Part shown: positions 7,142 to 10,695 of the stretch, in pieces | Layout: each line of letters begins with the position of its first letter | How positions within the stretch are numbered: the stretch's first letter is position 1 | NCBI GenBank assembly: GCA_025351555.1 | Contig: JANXVS010000576.1 | Location: 1-10,695, forward strand | Direction: 5' to 3' | Origin: Pseudomonadota bacterium | GTDB lineage: Bacteria; Pseudomonadota; Gammaproteobacteria; Xanthomonadales; Rhodanobacteraceae | Length of the DNA stretch: 10,695 bases | Position numbers and translations under genes: made by a program | Notes under the pieces: model-generated | The model's database searches: none | The model's input: the letters and a program-made list of their open reading frames with translations, nothing else | What the model was told of the DNA's origin: nothing

Positions 7142-7548
7142 AACGTGTCTTGTTCGTCTGCGTGGAGAATTCCAATCGCAGCCAGATGGCCGAAGCGTTC
7201 GCGCGCAAGCATGGCGTGCAAAGTGTCGCCGCAATGTCGGCCGGCTCGCGCCCTTCAGGCCAGATCAATCCGCGCGCGGTGCAATTCATGGCGGAAAGTG
7301 ATTGCGATCTATCGACGCAACATTCCAAGTCGCTGGCCGAAATCGGCAACGATCCCTTCGATGCCGTGGTAACGATGGGCTGCGGCGATGCCTGCCCATG
7401 GATTCCGGCCGCGCGCCGACTCGATTGGGCTCTGCCCGATCCCAAGCATTTATCGGATGATGAATTTCGCCGCGTGCGCAATGAGATCGAGCAACGTGTA
7501 CTGGGTCTGTTGCGCGAGCTTGATGTCCGCGACGAGGCCAACACATGA
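7138..7548 (+). CDS. arsC: Arsenate reductase, low-molecular-weight phosphatase fold
   Basis: Reduces arsenate to arsenite in the cytosol with a cysteine relay, normally resolved by thioredoxin or a low-molecular-weight thiol. The 136-residue protein has the phosphatase P-loop CVENSNR (Cys8 to Arg14, CX5R) followed by SQMAEAFAR, and the Asp-Pro general-acid motif in DWALPDP (about 96-102). Two further cysteines, Cys82 and Cys86 in MGCGDACPW, are the candidate resolving pair. Their spacing is three residues, where S. aureus ArsC (Cys82/Cys89) has six. It is not the glutaredoxin-dependent E. coli ArsC type. It starts within the arsR stop and its own stop overlaps the aquaporin start by ATGA, so the three genes are translated as one unit. 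Confidence 0.93.
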   Translation: MKRVLFVCVENSNRSQMAEAFARKHGVQSVAAMSAGSRPSGQINPRAVQFMAESDCDLSTQHSKSLAEIGNDPFDAVVTMGCGDACPWIPAARRLDWALPDPKHLSDDEFRRVRNEIEQRVLGLLRELDVRDEANT

Positions 7549-8216
7549 CCTCGCTGCCGCAACGCCTGTTCGCTGAATGGCTCGGCACCGCGGCGCTGCT
7601 CGCCATCGTCGTCGGCTCGGGCCACATGGGCCAGACGCTGGCGCAAGGCAACGTTGCGATCGCCCTGCTCGCCAATTCCACCGCCACCGGCCTCGGACTG
7701 TGGGTGCTGATTGAATTGTTCGCACCCGTTTCCGGCGCGCATTTCAATCCCACGGTGAGCCTGGCTTTCACCTGGCGCGGCGAGCTTTCCCGCAGCGATG
7801 CAGCAATGTATATTTTAGTGCAAATTACCGGCGCGGTCTGCGGCGTGATGCTGGCGCACCTGATGTTCGACCTTGCGCCGGCGGAGTTCGGCATCAAGGC
7901 ACGGACCGGCACGGGTCAGTGGCTCAGCGAAGCAGTCGCGACCACCGGCCTATTGCTGACGATTGTGCTTGGCAGCCGCGCGCGCCCGCAAGCCGTGCCC
8001 GCAATGGTCGGCGCCTATATTGCCAGCGCTTACTGGTTTACGGCATCGACCTCGTTTGCGAATCCCGCGGTGACATTGGCGCGCGGTCTCACCGCGACGT
8101 TTGCGGGCATCCGGCCACTGGATATTCCCGGATTTATCGCGGCGCAGTTCGCCGGTGTCGGCGTTGCGCTGCTGATTTTGCGCGTGTTGCAACCGCGCAC
8201 GCAGGCGTCCGGCTAG
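7545..8216 (+). CDS. aqpS: MIP-family channel (aquaglyceroporin, AqpS-like), likely arsenite efflux channel
   Basis: Integral inner-membrane channel, 223 residues, with six predicted membrane helices and the two half-helix loops of the MIP family. Loop B is SGAHFNPTVSL (NPT at 68-70, in place of NPA) and loop E is FANPAVTLAR (NPA at 173-175). The residue directly after the second NPA, normally the selectivity-filter arginine (NPAR), is Val176. Location as the third gene of an arsR-arsC operon matches the Sinorhizobium meliloti design, in which AqpS lets As(III) made by ArsC flow out. The gene symbol is by analogy with that system. No ArsB or Acr3 gene is present in the window. The ATG overlaps the arsC stop; the TAG stop overlaps that of mtgA. 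Function in arsenite passage is inferred from context and family. Confidence 0.87.
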   Translation: MTSLPQRLFAEWLGTAALLAIVVGSGHMGQTLAQGNVAIALLANSTATGLGLWVLIELFAPVSGAHFNPTVSLAFTWRGELSRSDAAMYILVQITGAVCGVMLAHLMFDLAPAEFGIKARTGTGQWLSEAVATTGLLLTIVLGSRARPQAVPAMVGAYIASAYWFTASTSFANPAVTLARGLTATFAGIRPLDIPGFIAAQFAGVGVALLILRVLQPRTQASG

Positions 8217-8947
8217 CGCGGCAAGTAACCCGTGCCGCCGAGTTGCCGCACCTGACGTTCGACCCACTCGGCATGATGGAGAACGTAACCGGATGGCCGC
8301 TCAGCATGGAGTTTCTTCGGATTCGGCAACACCGCCGTGAGCAGGGCGGCGTCATGCGAATTCAGCTGCGCTGGCGCTTTGTGGAAAAATTCCCGCGCGG
8401 CGGCGTCCGCGCCGTAAACGCCATCGCCGAACTGGGCGATGTTCAAATACACTTCGAGGATGCGCCGCTTCGGCCAGGTGATTTCCAGCAACACCGTGAA
8501 GTAGGCTTCGAGCCCCTTGCGTACAAAACTGCGGCCGCCCCAGAGGAACAGGTTCTTCGCGGTCTGCTGTGAAATCGTGCTGGCGCCGCGCAGACGTTCG
8601 CCTTCGTCGGCCTCATCCAGCGCGTCCTGGATCGCCTGCACATCGAAGCCATGATGGCTGGGAAATTTCTGATCCTCGCCCGCGACTAGCGCGATCGGCA
8701 GGTCGGAGGATACTTTTTCCCAAGGTATCCAATGATACTTTATGGAAAAATCCCGTTCGCCGTGACGCAATGCCTCCAGCCGGCGTTCGAGCATGAACGC
8801 CGACGTCACCGGCGGCACGAAGCGCAACAGCAGCACGCACAACCAGGACACGAAAATCCATACCAACGCCGCGATCAGCAACCCGCGCAGCAAACGTCGC
8901 CACAACGGTTTGTGTGCACGCAGGGACGACTTTTCGATGACGGGCAT
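8213..8947 (-). CDS. mtgA: Monofunctional biosynthetic peptidoglycan glycosyltransferase
   Basis: Polymerises lipid II into glycan strands on the outer face of the inner membrane; a GT51 enzyme without a transpeptidase domain. From ATG at 8947 it has 244 residues against 242 in E. coli. A basic N-terminus leads to one membrane anchor (about 22-43). The GT51 motifs are EDQKFPSHHG with catalytic Glu91 (91-100), GASTISQQTAKNLFLW (121-136), RKGLEAYFT (143-151) and KRRILEVYLN (160-169). The order and wording match E. coli MtgA closely. An ATG at 8974 would give 253 residues, but a promoter-like TTGCCG-17-CATACT just upstream would leave that start with no leader. Neither start has a clear Shine-Dalgarno. 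The gene converges on the aquaporin gene, sharing CTAG, and diverges from hslO. Confidence 0.94.
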   Translation of the reverse strand: MPVIEKSSLRAHKPLWRRLLRGLLIAALVWIFVSWLCVLLLRFVPPVTSAFMLERRLEALRHGERDFSIKYHWIPWEKVSSDLPIALVAGEDQKFPSHHGFDVQAIQDALDEADEGERLRGASTISQQTAKNLFLWGGRSFVRKGLEAYFTVLLEITWPKRRILEVYLNIAQFGDGVYGADAAAREFFHKAPAQLNSHDAALLTAVLPNPKKLHAERPSGYVLHHAEWVERQVRQLGGTGYLPR

Positions 8948-8981
8948 TCGCGACGGGCGATTGGAAGGGAACATCGCTGGA

Positions 8982-9010
8982 AGTATGCGCAAGGCCGCGC
9001 AGCGCGGCAA
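8982..9010 (-). promoter_or_regulatory. Possible mtgA promoter (TTGCCG - 17 bp - CATACT)
   Basis: On the minus strand TTGCCG (9010-9005) and CATACT (8987-8982), each matching four of six consensus bases, stand 17 bp apart. The predicted start near 8976 would give about a 28-base leader to the ATG at 8947. This is modest evidence, useful mainly for choosing the mtgA start. Confidence 0.4.
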
Positions 9011-9024
9011 TCGCCCGTGCCGAT

Positions 9025-9030
9025 TACAAT
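9025..9030 (+). promoter_or_regulatory. Possible -10 box of hslO
   Basis: TACAAT is one mismatch from consensus and overlaps an upstream in-frame ATG at 9029. No good -35 lies 16-18 bp upstream. If used, transcription would begin near 9037, leaving about 25 bases before the GTG at 9062 and excluding the ATG at 9029 as start. Confidence 0.4.
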
Positions 9031-9061
9031 GACGGCACACACCACGCACTCCGGAATCCAA

Positions 9062-9946
9062 GTGACCGATAGCAACGACTTTCTGCAGCGGTTCCTGCTC
9101 GAACGCGCCCAGGTGCGCGGCGTATTGGTACGGCTCGAACAAAGCTGGCGGCAGGTGCGGGAGCGCGCCAATTATCCCGCGTCGGTGCGCGCGCCGCTGG
9201 CAAAAACACTGGCGGCCAGCGCGCTATTGACCGGCAACATCAAGTTCGAGGGCTCGCTGTCAATCCAGCTCAAAAGCCGCGGACCGTTAACCTTGCTGTT
9301 CGCCGAATGCAGCCACGACGGCCGCGTGCGTGGTCTGGCCCGGTGGCAGGATGAACCGCCAGCGGATTTTCGCCTGACCGACGGCCTGGAGCCGTTGCTC
9401 GCGGTTACGATAGAAAACGCAACCAGCGGACAGCGCTACCAGGGACTCGTGCCGGTCGAGGATGCGGACCTGGCGGTACTGTTCGAGCGCTATTTCGAGC
9501 GCTCCGAACAGCTGCCGACACGCATCGTGCTGGCCGCGGACGACACACGCTGTGCCGGACTCATGCTGCAACAGTTGCCTGCCGAGAGCGGCGACGAAGT
9601 CGATGCCGATGCCTGGAACCGCGTCGGTATTTTGCTGCGCACACTCACGCCAGACGAACTGCTCACGCTGTCTGCCGAGCAGTTGCTGTTGCGCTTGTTC
9701 CACGAGGAATCTGTGCGGATGTACCCCTCGCGACCGCTCAGCTTTGGCTGCCGCTGTTCGCGTGAACGCGTCGCCGGCATGTTGCATTCGCTAGGTCGTG
9801 CCGAAGCCGCAGGGGCCGTGCGCGAGGACGGTGCCGCGGAAATTACCTGCGAGTTCTGCAACACCCGCTATCGCTTCGACATCATCGATCTGGAACACCT
9901 ATTCCGCAGCGGCTACGGCGCGCCTGAAGTGCCGACGGCGCACTGA
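9062..9946 (+). CDS. hslO: Hsp33, redox-regulated holdase chaperone
   Basis: Cytosolic ATP-independent chaperone switched on by oxidative (for example hypochlorous) stress combined with unfolding. With the GTG start at 9062 the protein has 294 residues, close to E. coli HslO. The N-terminal domain shows the family's LLTGNIKFEGSLSIQL (E. coli: LLTATLKFDGDITVQL), RYQGLVPVEDADLAVLFERYFERSEQLPTR and LFHEE(S/E)V segments. The C-terminal redox switch has all four zinc cysteines: Cys230-x-Cys232 (GCRCSRE) and Cys263-x2-Cys266 (CEFCNTRY). GTG is chosen over the in-frame ATG at 9029 because TDSNDFLQRFLLE aligns with the start of other Hsp33s and the ATG overlaps a -10-like box. CGGA at 9051-9054 is a weak Shine-Dalgarno. 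It diverges from mtgA. Confidence 0.95.
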   Translation: MTDSNDFLQRFLLERAQVRGVLVRLEQSWRQVRERANYPASVRAPLAKTLAASALLTGNIKFEGSLSIQLKSRGPLTLLFAECSHDGRVRGLARWQDEPPADFRLTDGLEPLLAVTIENATSGQRYQGLVPVEDADLAVLFERYFERSEQLPTRIVLAADDTRCAGLMLQQLPAESGDEVDADAWNRVGILLRTLTPDELLTLSAEQLLLRLFHEESVRMYPSRPLSFGCRCSRERVAGMLHSLGRAEAAGAVREDGAAEITCEFCNTRYRFDIIDLEHLFRSGYGAPEVPTAH

Positions 9947-9960
9947 TGCAACTGTGTCGG

Positions 9961-10042
9961 GGAACCTCTGCCCAAGCGTAGCGAGCGAAGGCCTGATTCC
10001 ACATAGGATCAGGCCGAGCGCAGTAGCTTGTGCAGAGGCTCC
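9961..10042. repeat. 82-bp imperfect palindrome between hslO and the EAL gene
   Basis: The sequence folds back on itself along nearly its whole length. Paired arms, from outside in, are: 9961-9963 with 10040-10042; 9965-9971 with 10032-10038 (CCTCTGC/GCAGAGG); 9973-9977 with 10026-10030 (CAAGC/GCTTG); 9981-9983 with 10019-10021; 9990-9997 with 10008-10015 (GGCCTGAT/ATCAGGCC); and 9999-10000 with 10006-10007 around a 5-base loop. It ends exactly where the EAL gene stops and begins 14 bases after the hslO stop. Neither strand has a T-tract, so it is not a standard rho-independent terminator. It could be a REP/BIME-like or small MITE-like repeat, or a transcript-end stabilising hairpin. Confidence 0.75.
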
Positions 10043-10695
10043 TCAGACCGTTGCCGAACGCTCGATCCATATATGTGCCGGCGCCGGCCGCGCGAACAGA
10101 AAGCCTTGGCCGAACTCGCAGCCGAGCTGCAACAGCGCCTGGTGCTGCGCCTCGGTCTCGATGCCTTCGGCGATCACCTGCATTTCGAGCGTGCTCGCCA
10201 TCGCCAGGATCGCGCGCACCAAGGCGGCGCTGCCGGCCGGATTGTCCGGTGAAAGATCGGCGACGAACGAGCGATCGATCTTGAGCGTGTGCACCGGGTA
10301 TTGATGCAGATAGCTCAGCGACGAGTAGCCGGTGCCGAAGTCATCCAGCGATATGCTCATGCCGGCGCGACGTAGTGCTTCGAGCATGCGCTTGGCCGCC
10401 GGAGGATTCTCGATCAGCATGCGCTCGGTCACCTCGATGCGCACGCTGGTGGGTTTGATCCCATGCCGACGCAGCAAGGCCAGAAGTTCGTCGTCGAGAA
10501 CGTCTGAACGGAAATGCCGCCCTGACAGGTTGATGCCGATGAATTCGTTGTTGGCCAGCAGCGGCGCCGCCACCTCGAACACGCGCTCGAACATCTGCCA
10601 GTCGATCTGCTCGGCCGCGCCATTATCCTCGGCCACGGCGAGAAAATCGGCCGGCAGCAGCAGGCCGCGCTGCGGGTGCTGCCAGCGCAGCAGCG
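10043..10695 (-). CDS. EAL-domain cyclic-di-GMP phosphodiesterase, C-terminal part (5' end beyond window)
   Basis: Hydrolyses cyclic di-GMP to pGpG, lowering this second messenger. Only the last 216 residues lie in the window, and they are nearly all EAL domain. The visible sequence opens with LLRWQHPQRGLLLPADFLAVAE, immediately after where the EAL signature itself would be. Conserved active-site segments are intact: INLSG (metal-binding Asn), RIEVTERM (Glu in ExTE), DDFGTGYSSL (double Asp), LKIDRSFV (Lys), IAEGIET (Glu) and GQGFLFARP (Gln). The protein ends about 15 residues after that last motif, so nothing follows the EAL domain. Upstream GGDEF, PAS or other sensor domains are likely but not visible. 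It converges on hslO. Confidence 0.94.
   Translation of the reverse strand, partial: LLRWQHPQRGLLLPADFLAVAEDNGAAEQIDWQMFERVFEVAAPLLANNEFIGINLSGRHFRSDVLDDELLALLRRHGIKPTSVRIEVTERMLIENPPAAKRMLEALRRAGMSISLDDFGTGYSSLSYLHQYPVHTLKIDRSFVADLSPDNPAGSAALVRAILAMASTLEMQVIAEGIETEAQHQALLQLGCEFGQGFLFARPAPAHIWIERSATV

Noticed and set aside
8706-8754. AT-rich patch with a GATACTTT direct repeat and a GGATAC/GTATCC inverted repeat.
   Set aside because: It lies inside the conserved mtgA coding sequence and encodes a Tyr/Ile/Trp/Lys-rich segment also seen in family members; likely codon coincidence.
8732-9028. An N-terminal extension of hslO reaching into mtgA.
   Set aside because: It is antisense to the mtgA membrane-anchor coding region and not Hsp33-like.
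1-10695. tRNA, rRNA, CRISPR arrays, transposase genes, phage or toxin-antitoxin genes.
   Set aside because: None seen on either strand; nearly all the window is accounted for by the genes listed and no gap longer than 300 bases exists.

Overview
The window reads as a chromosomal segment of a GC-rich gammaproteobacterium. The E. coli-like MtgA, Hsp33 and RF3 sequences, together with the general gene content, suggest Xanthomonadales (Rhodanobacteraceae/Xanthomonadaceae type). That placement is inferred from remembered family resemblance, not from a search. Coding density is very high and I see no tRNA, rRNA, CRISPR, insertion sequence or phage gene. Most of the window is ordinary housekeeping sequence, with one small accessory module for arsenic resistance.

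Layout. Plus strand, 62-4065: L-serine dehydratase (sdaA), overlapped by a secreted M23 peptidase gene carrying an N-terminal DUF4124-like segment, then prfC (peptide chain release factor 3) behind its own perfect TATAAT box. A hairpin at 4084-4106 has its T-tract on the minus strand, so it ends the opposing block. Minus strand, 6672 down to 4128: a membrane-anchored family 2 glycosyltransferase, a two-CBS-domain protein with an ideal Shine-Dalgarno, an ECF-type sigma factor, and an overlapping single-pass membrane protein that is the likely sigma partner and carries a repeated D-[RE]-I-F motif in its tail.

Plus strand, 6791-8216: a compact arsenic operon, arsR-arsC-aquaporin, in which each gene overlaps the next by ATGA. 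It has a strong promoter with a perfect palindrome in its spacer and almost no 5' leader. The logic is: ArsR derepresses when its C-terminal cysteines bind As(III), ArsC reduces arsenate to arsenite, and the channel lets arsenite leave down its gradient. No ArsB or Acr3 pump is encoded in the window.

Minus strand, 8947-8213: mtgA (monofunctional peptidoglycan glycosyltransferase), whose stop codon shares a CTAG with the aquaporin stop. Diverging from it, plus strand 9062-9946: hslO (Hsp33, redox-regulated chaperone). An 82-bp imperfect palindrome fills most of the gap between the hslO stop and the convergent stop of an EAL-domain c-di-GMP phosphodiesterase gene, which runs off the right edge.

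I did not find a clearly new multi-gene system. The best leads are the pump-less arsenic operon with a channel lacking the usual selectivity-filter arginine, the sigma factor/membrane protein pair with the repeated tail motif, and the long palindrome at 9961-10042.
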